A stretch of 64,000 nt of DNA from Ceriagrion tenellum (lineage: Eukaryota > Arthropoda > Insecta > Odonata > Coenagrionidae). Both the position numbers and the translations under genes were made by a program. Location of the stretch: NCBI GenBank assembly GCA_963169105.1, contig OY720634.1:151969584-152033583 (forward strand), given 5' to 3'. Positions 34,038 to 46,685 of the stretch are shown one piece after another; position 1 is the first letter of the stretch, and each line of letters begins with the position of its first letter. Under the pieces are notes generated by a model, which saw nothing but the letters and a program-made list of their open reading frames with translations, was not told where the DNA came from and made no database searches.

Positions 34038-34159
34038 AAATATGACGCTCGATAATTAGAAAAATGAGAAGTGTTCAGGGTTACTCTATTTCATGACGAG
34101 GGAAGATTGTCATTTGCTTTCGAAACCATTCCGAATACGTACTGAAATAGGTTCAATAA
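34038..34159 (+). repeat. 122-bp direct repeat, copy 2
   Basis: Partner of 33399-33520, offset 639 bp. The 517 bp between the copies shows no terminal repeats or coding sequence. The high identity indicates a recent duplication. Confidence 0.8.
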
Positions 34160-36685
34160 ATGCTCTTGAATCCAATTTTGTGAGACACCCCAGACACAGA
34201 GCCTCCTTCTACAAACGAAGCGGGAGTGATTTTCTCGGGTAACGACCCATCTCTTTCTCTCAGGTTGAGTCCCACGCGGATGAATTTCGCTGCATTCTTG
34301 AACAAGGAGAGAGAACATTTATCTTGAGTGAGAGGGTTTCGGCTCGTCATTTCTTCAACCAAAGTAGAACCACCTTATCTGTCAACTTCGCAAATATGAC
34401 AACTATTGTTTCCGTCCATTCTTTGCGAGAGAGGAATAACTGGGTGACATATTTGATTTCATTTAATTTTATGGCACGCGAAGTACCTTAGTGGAATCTT
34501 GGCGTAGTTGAAAAATAAATCACTAAACAAAGCCATTCGCTTTTTTTATGACTGGCAGGTTTCGAATCACCAACACTATAATCAGTTGCCTTTTCCAAGA
34601 TGCCTTTTATAATCTGGGGATCGGGTGATCTCGGGTGGTGTCAAGTAACCACCCAAAGCGAAATATGAGTCGAGAGAGAAAGGAGAAAATGTGAGCCTCT
34701 GCTTATCACGGAATGATTTACCACCATCAGTCACTCATGGGGAACCCGAGAAAAAGTATCAGGTTTCGACAGCCAGAAATAGCTTTTGTGACGCTTTCGT
34801 TCCGAAGAATAGAGTCGACGAAGCTTTTTGCTGTTCTGAACGCCAGACTGACGCCTGGGAGCGACGCTGTTTTAGGCGACGATCTGATCACCGCGCTCTT
34901 CTAAAGCGTCACGCTATTTTTGAGTGAAACGGCCACCTGATTCTTAATCACACGTTATCTAACGAGGATTCATGCAAAATATGCGCTGAGAAGTGATCCT
35001 AAAAACAAAAAAATAATAGCAGGATTGACTTATCAATCCGTATATTCAAATAAACATACAAAATTCTCCTCATAAAAAGTAGGCAAATGCGCCTCGCATT
35101 ACGTACCCTGCCTCTCCGATTTGAAAGCCGTATTTTCTGTCGTGCATTAGGTCAAAGGCAACGCTAATTCACCTTGGACTTTGTCAAACATGCCGTAGTT
35201 TTGTCGTAATTAATCAATTTGTAATCGGCAATATCCGCATTAAGTATAAAAACGCTGGGAAAACATCTGTTCTTAAAAACAGGTGGTGCAGTGGTTTGCG
35301 TCGTATATTCCTGCTGGCGAAGGTGGTAGTTCGCGGCTGCCGGCGGTGTACTTTTTTTCCCTTTTCATTTGCATGACCAGATAAAAATTTTTCCTCCGAG
35401 TTACATATCCTATCATAGGACTTCACTTCGCCTTTTTTCTCCTGACACATACCACAAAATTCGTACTCCGGTTTGAATCTTTAATGGTAAATGGCCTCTC
35501 TGGGGCCGCTTATGTGATGGACCGCTTATGATATGCGTCAATCTCTGTTTAGAGTCTGTGAATTATAGGATATTCATGCTTAAACTCAACAATAGCATTC
35601 AAGTATATTGAATGATATAAGCATGAATGCTTTCCTTGGCATTTCCTTTTCCCTATACCTATTATTGTAGACTGGTATTTTTTCGACCGAGTCTCATTGC
35701 TTTATTCTTGCATTGCATTACTTTTCCCATCTCTCAGCCGGGGATAACAAGTTTAGGTAAAATAGAAGAAATCCACACGAAAAGGTTGAGTATTCACTCT
35801 CTCCGTTAAGAATTGTGTCTAACATTCCCGTGGTATTATTTAAACAAGTGGGCTCGAAATATTGCTCACCTCGCCTGTTCTTATTCACTTCCATCCACAC
35901 ATTCCCAGCGGTACCACAAGATTTTCAAGAGGCTAATTGCGATGTCAAACCATCTTATTAAATCCACGGACTATTAAGAATAATAAATTTCAAATATCCG
36001 TGATGAAATAATTGAAATTTACCATCATATCACTTTCCTTGATACACTAACACATCATTATTCTCAATTCGTATGCATCCAAACGTCGTCTGCTCAGTCG
36101 TATAAGTGGTGAAAATAAAATAAAAAAACCCAACAGATACGTGAAAACAATATGCTTTTTTACGATTTTGAGGTGAGCAATCATTATAGGAATTAAATTT
36201 TTTTCCCAACTCGGGTAGCTGTCATATGTTTACATAGGTGGATATACCTAATAAACAACGCCAGACTTTCCTAAACTGAAATCCACTTCACAAAATCTAA
36301 AATAATCAGAGCGTTAGTATCTATCGCCTGATGAATGCAAAACAAAATAACGTATAATAATGGTATCCGAAGACAGCATTGAATAAAATTTAGTTGGATT
36401 ATTTATTGAAAACATTCTTTCATGCACCAGACTCACGGCATCCATGGCGAAGGTCTCAGCTATTTGTGAAAAACGTAAACATTACTCGTTATTGGCTGCC
36501 TGAATTTCCATTTACTGCACCGAAAGGTTTTCATACAGTAACGGGAGTGGTTAATGGTAGCGTTACAGACCGGACGCCTTGAATTTAGCATCGTATTCAG
36601 AATTGCTTCCGACGCTATTCTGGAGCTAGGAATAGCGTTAGCCAGAAATAGCGCCGCCCGATTCAGAATAGCAGCCTAGGCCTTG
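34160..36685. other. No recognised genes
   Basis: AT-rich intergenic sequence. At 35283-35345 there is a faint tRNA-like TGGTGCAGTGGTTTGCG, too weak to call. Other open frames lack support. Confidence 0.35.
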
Positions 36686-36689
36686 TTGA

Positions 36690-37262
36690 GCGTATAATAG
36701 GAAGATCCTCGTATGAAAAAGTAAAACAGAGATGCTACTTCGCTCTGGTTAGGCCACGCCTCGAATACGCCGCGAGCATTTGGGACCCAGACATAAAGAT
36801 TCAACCAAAAAAATAAATAAAATACAGAGAAAAGCAGCACGCTTAGTTTAAAAAAATACTACAAGCGAACATATTGTGTTTCACAGCTATTAGAGGGATA
36901 TGATTAGGAGTCCCAAGAGTCTCGGAAGCTATACCCTAGACTTAGTAAGGCTGGGAAATGCAAAACAAGTGTTTCAGAGCGACATAGAGAATATTATCAT
37001 GACTCCTCACTACATCTCTTGGCCTGACAGATGCGATAAAATAAGAGAGATACACTGCCGAACAGATAGGTACAAAAACTTGTTCTTTCCGCGAACAATA
37101 AGCGACCACAATAAAAACTGATCTCCTCTAAATACACTCCTATGATACACGTCACTATTTCACCACCAAAAACCTTCCATCTTACACGGCTGGTGTCCCA
37201 ACGCCCCCTGCCACACGCCCATCCGGCAGCTCGCAGTGTAGTAGGTATGTTGATGTAAATGT
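36690..37262 (+). mobile_element. LINE family A copy d: ORF2 C-terminus and 3' UTR
   Basis: The plus strand reads RCYFALVRPRLEYAASIWD and later IRSPKSLGSYTLDLV and RTDRYKNLFFPRTISDHNKN, then the family's 3' UTR and terminal CCCCCTGCCACACGCCCATC. It is 5'-truncated, and the first part has stops. Confidence 0.75.
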
Positions 37263-38146
37263 AGAACCCAACCTCGCCACGTCGGCTGGGAGGAAGAAAA
37301 TTGGGTGGCGTTGTATTGGAGGTGAGGCGGTGTATTGGCATAGCGAAAGGTGGTGGCACTCACTTGTGGAGGGAATTATCGAAAGCAGAGGAAAACATGC
37401 CAGCGATGTCGCATGTAGCGTCCGAGTCCTCCACCAGAGGTCTCTCAGTGAGTCTTTCCATACCTTTTCCCGCTGATCAATGCCATATTCAACCCAACTG
37501 ACTTCTAATGGCGTGTTTTCACGATTTCTCCTCAGATCACTATTATAAACTAAGTTATGTTAAGTGCACGAAAATGGGTTAATGCTACATTTGGGCGTCA
37601 TTTTCGTCAATATTGGTTACTTAAAGATAGCTTTCAATAAGACCACACTAAACCGGATCGTGACGCCTTTTACTTGCATCCCTGGGTGTCCCTTGACCTA
37701 AAAGCTGAATTCGCTCTTCATGCCCGAGGTGCATGACGCCATGATTCGGATGAATTACTTCACGTGTCGTTTCTCGGTCCGCTGGCATATTTAGTATTTT
37801 GGCGAATTCAAAATTAATTCTACGACATAACTATGCATTTGTCACCGCAAAAACTTTCATATTTCGTAGTCCTCATTCAATCTGCAACACAGTGGTGAAG
37901 TATTTTCGGTGTACTTTTGGTAACTAAGGTGAAGTATTTTCGGGTAAAAAAATTTTAATGAAATACCTTTTTCACCGCTGGTGAGTACCAAAACGTTTTC
38001 CTCTACCGATGACGTAGATCGAATGTGTAAGCGCTGTATGTATGTGTCAGTGGAGAATAGGCGTTGGAGTGGGGCAAAGGCAAATTTCTTTCACTAAAAC
38101 TTGCCATTCCCCAATCATAATGATCAATTTAATTTCCCCTTACAGC

Positions 38147-40509
38147 TAGCGGCGCAGTTGGGGAGGTGGGGGGGTCGGGGGGGGGGCGATCCGCCCCGGT
38201 CGCGCACTTTAAAGGGGGCGGCACTGTGGGGTCTGCAGAAGGCTACAATACTATTAAATATTTAATTCACAGAAGCATTCTTTTGCTACACTGAGTTTTT
38301 TCTTTATGTTTTATTTGTCAAAACAGAGTAGAATTTGTGGCATGTCACTTGTATTACAAATCTTTTGATATTAAGCTATTAATTATGAGAATCCGACCAT
38401 GAGTCCAGTGTAGATCACGTTAGAAATTTCACGCAATGGAAGGAATTGGAAATTAGGATTGCTGGTTGAGCAACAATTGATAAAAAAGAACTAGAAGTTG
38501 TTGAAAGCCAGGTGAAGAAGTGGAAGACAATCCTTACAAGATTGCTTGATATTATTAGATTCCTATCTAAACAGAATTTGGCTTTACAAGGCCATCGAGA
38601 AGGAGTCAATCATAAGAAAAACGAGTGTGATGTTGAACTTGAAGCAACAGAAAGTAGAGGAATTATTTTAGAGCTAGCGCATTTGTTGGCGAAATATGAT
38701 CCAGTGCTACGAGAACATCTTCTGTAGAAATTTTGGGAGAAAAAGTAAGAAGCAAAATCATCTATAATGTAAAAAAGCCAAGTACTTTTCCATGATATTT
38801 GACCGCACTGCTGATATTTCAAATAAGGATCAAACGAGCTAAGTTTTACGCTATGTTGTGATCGACGGAGATGAAGTAAAGGTTGTGGAATTGTCGATTT
38901 CATTTAAACGAAGGGTAAAACTGCCGAGAATATTTCAACGATGATTTTAGAAAAATTAGAGAAAGACGGAATTGATATCCAAAATTGTTGAGGGCAAGCA
39001 TATGACAACGCTGCGTTGATGGCTGGTCTGCATACTGGTGTTCAGAAACGCATCAAGGAAATTAATAAAAAAGCAGAATTTGAAGCTTGTACAAATCACT
39101 CGCTGCATTTGGCAGGTGTTCATGTAGCTTCAGTTGGTGTGAATTCTGTTACCTGTTTTGGATGCGTGGAACGTTTGTTTGTATTTTTTTCTTCGTCAAC
39201 ACATTGCTGGGAAGTTCTAACTTCAGTCACTGGTCAAAGTGTGAAGCGCATAATAGAAACTCGGTGGAGTGCGAGGGGAGAAGCTGTAAGTGTTGTAAAG
39301 AAACATTACTCAAAAATCTTAAGTGCCCTAGAAATGTTAACTAGTGATGCAGAAAATACAACTACAAGGGCAGATGCTGATGTTCTACTTGGAGCGTTGC
39401 AATCATTTTCCTTTTTGTGCTTTCTTGGCCTGTGGGGACCCGTCCTTCTAGAAATTAACGAAACACAGACTAATCTCCAAACCAAAGGATTGAACATAAA
39501 AAATGTGATATAAAACTCTGGGCATTAAAAATATTTCTATCTGAAAACAGGGACAGGCTAGTGAATAATGGTCTTAACAAGGCCAAAGAAATTTCCCAAA
39601 AAGAAGAAACAAATGTTTGGTGAAGGATCACAGGACGATGAATTGCCATACGACATAGAACTAAGGACAGAAATGTTTTCTTCACTGGACAGAGTGATGC
39701 AAGAATTAACTTCGAGATTTCAACAGCTGCATGCACTTGCTGAGAAACATGCCTTTCTTACCCCGTCGAATCTTTTGGAAGATGAATATAAATGTCAAAT
39801 AGATTACGATCACGATGACATTGATAAAGAGGAGTTCCTTAACGAGAGAAAAAGACTTCAGCATTTTATTACTGTGGCTGATATTGAAGAAGAAATAAAG
39901 ATGAGGAAAGGAGGCCCCCTTGAACTTCTACAGTTTATTCAAAAGTATAACCTTGGGAATTCGGTTCCAAATGTAGTAATAATGCTGCGGATTTTCCTCA
40001 CAATTGCTGTTATGTTGCTACCTGGGAGAGGAGTTTTTCAAAACTAAAACTGATCAAGAATTGCCTAAGATCTAGTATGAGCACCTTGCGTTTGAGAAAT
40101 CTTGCCATACTGTCTATAGAGCAACAATTTACAGACAAAATAAATTTTGACCGGGCCATTGAAGAATTTGCAAACAAAAAGGCAAGAAAATATTCTTTGT
40201 AGACATTTGTAGTTTTAATTTCGGAATCAAAGATGATCTTCATTTTGCACAACTTTTTACTATTTTCCTCTCTATTCTATTTTTGCTTTTTTGTTAAACA
40301 CTGTTACCTCTAAAGTGCGAGAGTGTTGGGTGTGTATTTAAAGAAAAATGCATATGAGCATGTGAAAACGATACCATAATTGTACACAAACTAGTTAACG
40401 TATATAAAACTTAAAGAGTGTGTCACTGTGCAAAATGTACTTCTTCGCGGGGCCGGGGGCGCCAACTCAAGGACCGCCCCGGGCGGCAAACGCACTAGCT
40501 ACGCCACTG
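38147..40509 (+). mobile_element. hAT transposon, 2,363 bp, 8-bp target duplication
   Basis: The direct repeat CTTACAGC flanks both sides (38139-38146, 40510-40517). The left end TAGCGGCGCAGTTGG and the right end inverted CAGTGGCGTAGCTAG are degenerate copies of one terminal repeat, differing mainly by C/T changes. The G/C-rich subterminal regions also correspond. It carries a broken ZMYM1-type transposase gene on the plus strand. Confidence 0.88.
38430..40200 (+). pseudogene. hAT transposase of the ZMYM1/DUF4371 type, broken
   Basis: In order: WKTILTRLLDIIRFLSKQNL, LALQGHREG, ILELAHLLAKYDPVLREHL (DUF4371 part). Then come MAGLHTGVQKRIKEINKKA, CTNHSLHLAGVH, TRWSARGEAV and VLLEINETQTNLQTKGL. 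The C-terminal dimerisation block PNVVIMLRIFLTIAV is followed after a frameshift by EEFANKKARK. At least three frameshifts and several stops are present, and a TGA interrupts the QQYDNAA-type motif. The gene is dead, and there is no evidence of host use. Confidence 0.8.
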
Positions 40510-40519
40510 CTTACAGCAG

Positions 40520-42600
40520 AACATTAAAGAAAAACGATAATACGAAAAATAATTGGTATTTTCATTTTAAACTTTTAGTCAAATTTGAACGCTGTAATAG
40601 TTCCACAGCACATTGCATATTCTACAACTCCTGGGCGCACTTCACACAAAAAGTAAGGTGTAAGGATTCACACGAGTAGAATCCATTACGATTGGATGCG
40701 GTGCGAGGTGAAAGTTGTTATCGTAGACAAAATATGCACTAGCGTGCAGTGGTTACTGGTTAAGCAGAGACCATATTGTCATAGAATAGAATGAGCATTT
40801 TATTATCAGTATGTGAGCAATGGTTGAATTAAAGGCAAATATCCTGCAACACGATAGAGGAACATACGGTATGACTTAAATTTTCTTATTAATTTCCTGA
40901 TTTTTCGAATAAAATGGCAAATGGAAATAACTTCTCTTTACACTATTCCTTGGGGATACTACAGATCTAGCGCTCCAGATCACTCCATTTTTTCAGTTTA
41001 CTTGGAATTAAGGTATTTATGGCCACTTGTGTGATGCTACGGAAAGAATTTCATGGGTGGTAAGTACAATGGTTTTGGCTCACATCATTAAACCTTTTAG
41101 AAGGTTGATAATTCCAGTTTTAAATCTTGGAAATCCTCTTTGTGGTACAGGGAAACTTTTCTCCACGTGGCGACCCTTTTGTTAGCACTAATATGAAATT
41201 TAGCATTTACTGTTTTGTGGTCAATAATTCTGTTCTCCGTTGCAGCATTTTGGATACTTTCAGGTATGATAGTCGCCATTTGTGATGGCTACATGAGTCT
41301 CACACCATGATTTTTTCTTCGATATCAGTTTCATTTCACACCTACCCCTCTTTACCTTAGATACGGAATTCCAAGTAGTATTTTACTAAGAACGCGATCA
41401 AATCACGAAATATTCGTAAAATTTTTCCCTAATAATACCATTTATATCTTGTGGGATAGGAAAATGATTAGGCTAACAAGTGACCTGAACAAACAACAGA
41501 TATGCTATAAAAACACGATCAACATTAACCTCGAGGCCAAGAGGAAAAGTCTCAAAACTACACATTTATAGAAAGATCTCACAGCAAAGACCACTATATT
41601 AACATTTACTGTGAGGAAATACGACACCTAATTTTACGAGAGGTCATACATAAACTTTTATTATTCAGTAAAACCTTATCTTTTCTCAACCATTCACCAC
41701 TATATTAAAAAAACTTCTCAAATTTAACAGCAATTATTGAAGTATATTAATTAACCTGTTGTCGCATTTTCCGCTTCCTCGTAATTTGAAAGAAATTCAA
41801 AGAGTGCCTCGTGCTCATCCAACATCACATTCATTATTTATCTTTCTTCGTCTTTTATTTCGAATTGGTTTCTTCCCGCGCCCTTTGCTGTCTTCGCTCA
41901 AAATATTTTAGAAATTTTTGATGCCTAGGTGAGCGCTTCTGTTTACCGGAAACGCTCGCTGCGGGGCCACTATAGAGCCTACCAAGGCAGGATTATGTAC
42001 CTCATGAAAGGGCTTCGAAGTGCATCGTGAGCGATTCGTAACGCACCTCAAGTTGGAGTACAAGGGGGAGGGGACAATGTAGACAACGCGCCTTGGTCTA
42101 ACGATTGCGGGGTAGGCTGTCTCTTGCCTTTTCTTTCCCAAATGTCCCATTCGATGCTCAGAGCTGCGGGCATGCGCCCTGTTTTCTCAACCAACCTTCC
42201 CCGTGTCGGTTGAGGGTTGTCGTCTCTCGTTCCACGGTGGATGAAGCATGGGACTGAGGGCGAGGGGGATTGTTATCGCGAGCTCAAGGAGACACACTGG
42301 TTGGGATTGATGGCACAAGGGGAACGAGGAGAGAGGGGAAGAAAGCGGCCACGGAAATTTCCACCCGCGAGCCCGAATCCTGGCCCTCACGTTCCCCCGT
42401 TCGATCCCCGGTGTACATATCTCTCCCTTTCGGGATTCTATTCAACTGCCCTCCAGATGACACTCCAATAGCCAATGCGAGGTCAATTTGAATTAATGGA
42501 CGAAGGAAGTGAAATAGTGAAAGTGATGTTGGATGTCCACGTATGCGCAAAATTTTGTGATTGAAAAAAAGCTTTCTTTAAGTTCCGCACTTAAAATTAC
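40520..42600. other. No recognised genes
   Basis: Mostly AT-rich. 41900-42500 is GC-richer, with a box-B-like CCGTTCGATCCCCGG at about 42398, but it lacks an upstream box A. Confidence 0.35.
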
Positions 42601-42639
42601 TAGTTAAGCTCAGTACCAATGGAATACATAACGACAAAA

Positions 42640-43512
42640 TATGTTGGATTAAAGCTATCTTAGACATCTTAGAATAGAGAGTAGTTCTAAATAGCAATAG
42701 TTCAGACACGGTGAAAATAATATCAGGTGTACCTCAGTGAAGGGAAATTGGTCCCTTACTATTCGTTTTCCATGTTAATGATATCACCACCGTTGTTCCG
42801 AGAAAACTTCGCTTTCTCGCGGGCAACGCAGTATTGTACTGGGATATTAACACTGAGTCCGACAGAATAACTGCCCAACGAAATGTGAATAATGGAAATT
42901 TGCGGACAGGCAAATTTCCATTTTAGTTGGGATCTATGAAAAGAAAACTGGGAGAAATGTGACAATAAAGTAAAGCGATGCTATTTTTCTCTCGTTGGAC
43001 CTGACTTGGAGTACGCCAGTAGTATGTGGGGCCCTCACGAAGTATGACTAGTTTCACGCATAGATCGAATACGGCGGAGAGACGCATGATTTGTTAAAAA
43101 TTATTACAATATACATAGCTATGTCGCTGAATTCTTGAGAGAATTATGGTGGAGACCTCTTTCCGATCGAAGAGAAAAAATACATAATATTAAATCTTTT
43201 AAGAAAGTATTTGTATTGTTTTCTGTCGGACGTTCAGCATATTTTGCTAGAGCCAACGTTTCTACTATAATAGATAGTAGAAACGATCACAGGCAAAGGA
43301 AAAGACTCAAGAACAGATATTTTATGAACGTCATTTTTTCCACGTACAATGAGGGACCGTAATATTTGCAATAGATCATTTATAGGAAACTTTGACCCTC
43401 AATAAGTAAAGTAGGTTTTGCTATTATGATAAATATCTTAACTTCATTAATAGCAATTCATCCCGCATGAAATTTCCGACCTGATCTAGCTATTACAAGA
43501 TTTATTAGCTAA
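42640..43512 (+). mobile_element. LINE copy e: reverse transcriptase remnant and 3' UTR
   Basis: SSDTVKIISGVPQ, a stop, then IGPLLFVFHVNDI, DITTVVPRKLRFLAGNAVLY (decayed FADD block), later MLFFSRW and RQRKRLKNRYFMNVIF. The 3' UTR resembles 48366-48985. It is cut at 43513 by a SINE insertion. Confidence 0.65.
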
Positions 43513-43525
43513 CTTGCAGTACTTG

Positions 43526-43831
43526 GATTGGATATTTGGGGAGGCGACCGACGGCTAAGGTCATTTGCGCCATAGGGGATAGGTAAGGGAGGAAGGGTGG
43601 ATAGAAACCCGGCGTCGGAATTAGCCTGCTCTTAACGAAAGGCGCCAAGGGGACCACGGCTTAACGTCTCATCCGACAGACGGAGTACTCCACTTGACGT
43701 GCCCTCCACAAGACACTCAAGTAGGGATAGGGTTCCTCTGAAAACATCCGCCACTGTTGGGATTTGAACCCTGGCCGCCCGTGTGCCCGTGTAGGCGAGT
43801 ACTCTAACCACCACACCAACCCGATACCCCG
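43526..43831 (-). repeat. Full-length tRNA-derived SINE, 306 bp
   Basis: Head at the right (minus sense): GGTGTGGTGGTTAGAGTACT is box A and AGGGTTCAAATCCC is box B. The body contains GGATGAGACGTTAAGCCGTG, which looks like a conserved central domain of an animal SINE superfamily. It is flanked by CTTGYAGTACTTG at 43513-43525 and 43832-43844, a 13-bp target duplication with one difference. Confidence 0.8.
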
Positions 43832-43844
43832 CTTGTAGTACTTG

Positions 43845-44080
43845 CTTGAAGTATTTTTCATTAGCTATTCTCTGTATTTTACTTATTTTTTTGGTTAAAT
43901 CTTTATGATCAGGGTCCCAAATGCTCGCGGTGTATTCGAGGTGTGGCCTAACCAGAGCAAAGTAGCATCTCTCTTTTACTTATTCATACGAGGATCCTCC
44001 TATTACATATACGCTTAACAAGACCTAGTTTCTTAAATGCTGTGCTGCATATTTTTTGTATTTGGATTTCGACGGCAAGG
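43845..44080 (-). pseudogene. LINE family A copy f, fragment
   Basis: The minus strand has REMLLCSG / RCYFALVRPHLEYTASIWD and then KKISKIQRIANEK, very close to copy d at 36690-36850. The 3' part is missing. Confidence 0.7.
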
Positions 44081-44502
44081 CGCATTCCGTGTGCTCCTAG
44101 TGCCCAATGGGGCCTCAGCCTTCGAGGAGGCAATCGCGTCAATACCAGCGTCGTTCGATCATAGCCCGCTTTTACTCTGCTCCCCTCACCTTTCTACCCC
44201 CACCTCCACAACACCTCTTGCACCACCCTTCCTCTGCTCCTCTGCTCTTCGCCGAGTGCAATCGGGGAGGGATTGTTATGGAATTCAGCGGGAGGGGCTA
44301 CTGGTCGAGCCTCACTCACACCCTCCTCACACGAAATGATAAGATTTTGGCGATAACCTTTCTGCTTAGGAATGAACGAAAGGTTTCCTTCCTTTTCCTC
44401 TGCAGTCGTGCGTAAACACATGAATGCCCTCTCCTAACCATTCCATGGTCAAAATGAAATGAGTCGATAAGCCTATAACGATTACACGTAACAAGTGTAT
44501 CC

Positions 44503-45110
44503 TTTTTTGATGCTAAGTGCCACTTCCGACATAATTTTGTGCACTGAGTTCGAATCTACTCGCGGAAATTGGCTATCACGACAGAATTAGGAGATATTCT
44601 AACCTTGAAGAGTCAAAATGGCAATTTTGACGTCTTTTTGAGACGGAATACCGCAGAAACCAAAGTTGATTGAGTAAGTCTGCAAAAGTATTCGAAGTCT
44701 GTGTAAAAAATTAATATACCTAGTACACCGTATAGAAATGCTATGGTTTCCATAACCTGTGTCTCATATTTAAAAATTTATGTACTACAAATTATAGTGT
44801 AGTTGAATTAAATAGAGTTGTTGATAATTACCAAGTTAATAGAGGTTATGGTAACAATATTTTTTCCAGGCTTCATAGATCTATTTTACTAACTTTTTTA
44901 CGGAGACTTCGAATCCGTTTGCAGAATTACTCTGTCGCCTTTGGTTTATGAGATATTTAAGCTCAAAAAGACCTAAAAATTGCCATTGTGAGCCTTTAAC
45001 GGTAGAATATCTCAAAATCTTGACAAGCCTCCTCGTCAGCGAGAATTTTCGTGAGTTGATTCGGATTCAGCGCACCAAGTTACGTCGGAAAGGGCTCTTC
45101 GCATCAAGAA
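44503..45110. mobile_element. Foldback element with inverted repeats of about 215 bp
   Basis: Arms 44503-44713 and 44889-45110 are inverted copies at roughly three-quarters identity. The outer ends are TTTTTTGATGCTAAGTGCC and, inverted, TTCTTGATGCGAAGAGCCC. Both contain a match like AATGGCAATTTT and CTTTTTGAG. The spacer of about 175 bp has no coding sequence. Confidence 0.65.
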
Positions 45111-46142
45111 AGCATGCAGGACTCAAAAATTGCAGGCCTGTGTTATCGATGGTGAGTTTTGAGTATATTTGAATTTCATTCACATTAAAGGCTAATAACG
45201 GACGGTAAATGAAGAGCGCCCCACATTCAAGTGCGCGGAAGCTCAATTATCACACTGGAATTTGGTGATTAGATCTTCATTTTTGTCCATATACCATTCT
45301 TCAAGCCGCCGATTAGGCATGTGGTAGAGGGTGCTAGGGAGACAGTCTTAAAAGGGTAGAGAATATGGAATGAGACGGGGGAGAGGACGGAGGTGAATAT
45401 ATGTTGAGAAGTCTCTCGTGTCAGAGCCTCGCAGTTTTTGGGAACTCAAAAATGGTACGAGGAAAGAAGGATTTTTTTTCTGCCTATACATTCGGCAGTT
45501 TATCTCTCCCTATTTTTTCGCTCCTATCAGTTCTAGAGATACTGCGTAAAGTTAAATTATGAACCCCAATTTCGTACTGGCACTTGCCTGGTGTGACTTT
45601 TTCATGTTTATTCTTGAATCCTAACGTGTCTCAAAAGGCCGTTCTACACGACAGAATGTTTGGATGATTTCTTTAAGCCGAGAAGAAATGGCGAGGGTTT
45701 AGAGTGTACCATTTGGAACAGTGCTCTCGAGGTCTGCTAAGTTCTCTACGATCAACTGAAGCCGAAGTATATGACTTTGTGTTGAACTCTTTTTTAAAAT
45801 GTTTAATATACTTCTCGTTGAATGGCATTGGAAATCTTCAATTTACGTTCAGTCATTACATGACATTTTGAGGAATTCTTTAGTTCTACAGTTGAAGTAA
45901 GACTGTCTTAAAACTATCTACTTTTGATTTAAAAACCTTAGCTATGCTCTAGTGAGAACTTATTGACCCCGTGCTAATGTGTACTTTATTCTGACCGTCC
46001 AATGATCAAATCCCAACCTCTACTCAAAACTGCGTTGTATATCCTGAAACATTTTCTTCCCTTTTAGACATGTAACGGAGACCAGGAGTGGAGATTTCAA
46101 GAGATTGGAAACAGGACTTACCTGGTAATATACTTCGTAAAA

Positions 46143-46262
46143 CTGTCCACAAACCGACAATAATGGTTGATTCGACCGGGATTCGAACTCGGACCAACCA
46201 TAGTCAAATAAGGCTGTTTGTGTTTGCCAGTCACACCACCAAGCCAGCATACTTCAAGGCGA
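46143..46262 (-). repeat. tRNA-derived SINE, copy 4
   Basis: Minus sense: GGTGGTGTGACTGGCAAAC is the box A head and GAGTTCGAATCCCGGTCGA is box B. The head is the same as in the copy at 13784. Confidence 0.7.
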
Positions 46263-46329
46263 TTTTTTAGGGTGATTTATGCTAACGAAATGTTCGCTTC
46301 ATATGCCCACATTTTGGCATATAAGACGA

Positions 46330-46500
46330 TATTAGTGCTAGTTCGCCCGCAATAAAAACTGAGCTCCACTAATTACACTCCCATAACAAACGTCACCATT
46401 TCCTCTCCCAGAACCTTATCCCTTACATCTTCATACGGCTGATGTCTTGGCACCCTCTGCAACGCCCATGCGGTGGATCGCGGGGTAGTATATAGATGGA
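46330..46500 (+). repeat. LINE family A copy g, 3' end only
   Basis: CGCAATAAAAACTGAGCTCC through GGGGTAGTATATAGATGG matches the 3' UTR of copy d. A 5'-truncated insertion. Confidence 0.65.
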
Positions 46501-46590
46501 GATTTAGACTATAAAAAGCACAAATTTTAAGCTATCCGGGACTAGCCACGGAGTTCCACTTTTACGGAGTCACCCGCGTTACACAAATGT

Positions 46591-46685
46591 GCGAAATTCC
46601 ACAAAGAAAAAATCATCCGCCTTGACCGGGATCCGGGTTCGAATCCCGCTTAAGGCGGATGATTTTTTTCTCTGTGGATTTTCGC
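46591..46685. repeat. Hairpin around a tRNA box B
   Basis: The arms are 46591-46623 and 46652-46685 (AAGGCGGATGATTTTTTTCT and its inverse), about 33 bp with few mismatches. The loop holds a B box, GGGTTCGAATCCC. The arm sequence is the SINE tail seen after the B box in copies 1 and 2, so the tail has been duplicated in inverse ahead of it. Confidence 0.7.

Noticed and set aside
35283..35345. tRNA-like box A followed by a weak box B
   Set aside because: The B box (GGTAGTTCGCGGC) departs from GGTTCGANNCC and no tail or target duplication is seen.
43755..43830. Possible functional tRNA gene on the minus strand
   Set aside because: The boxes are good but the acceptor stem does not pair, and the unit continues into a SINE body with a target duplication.
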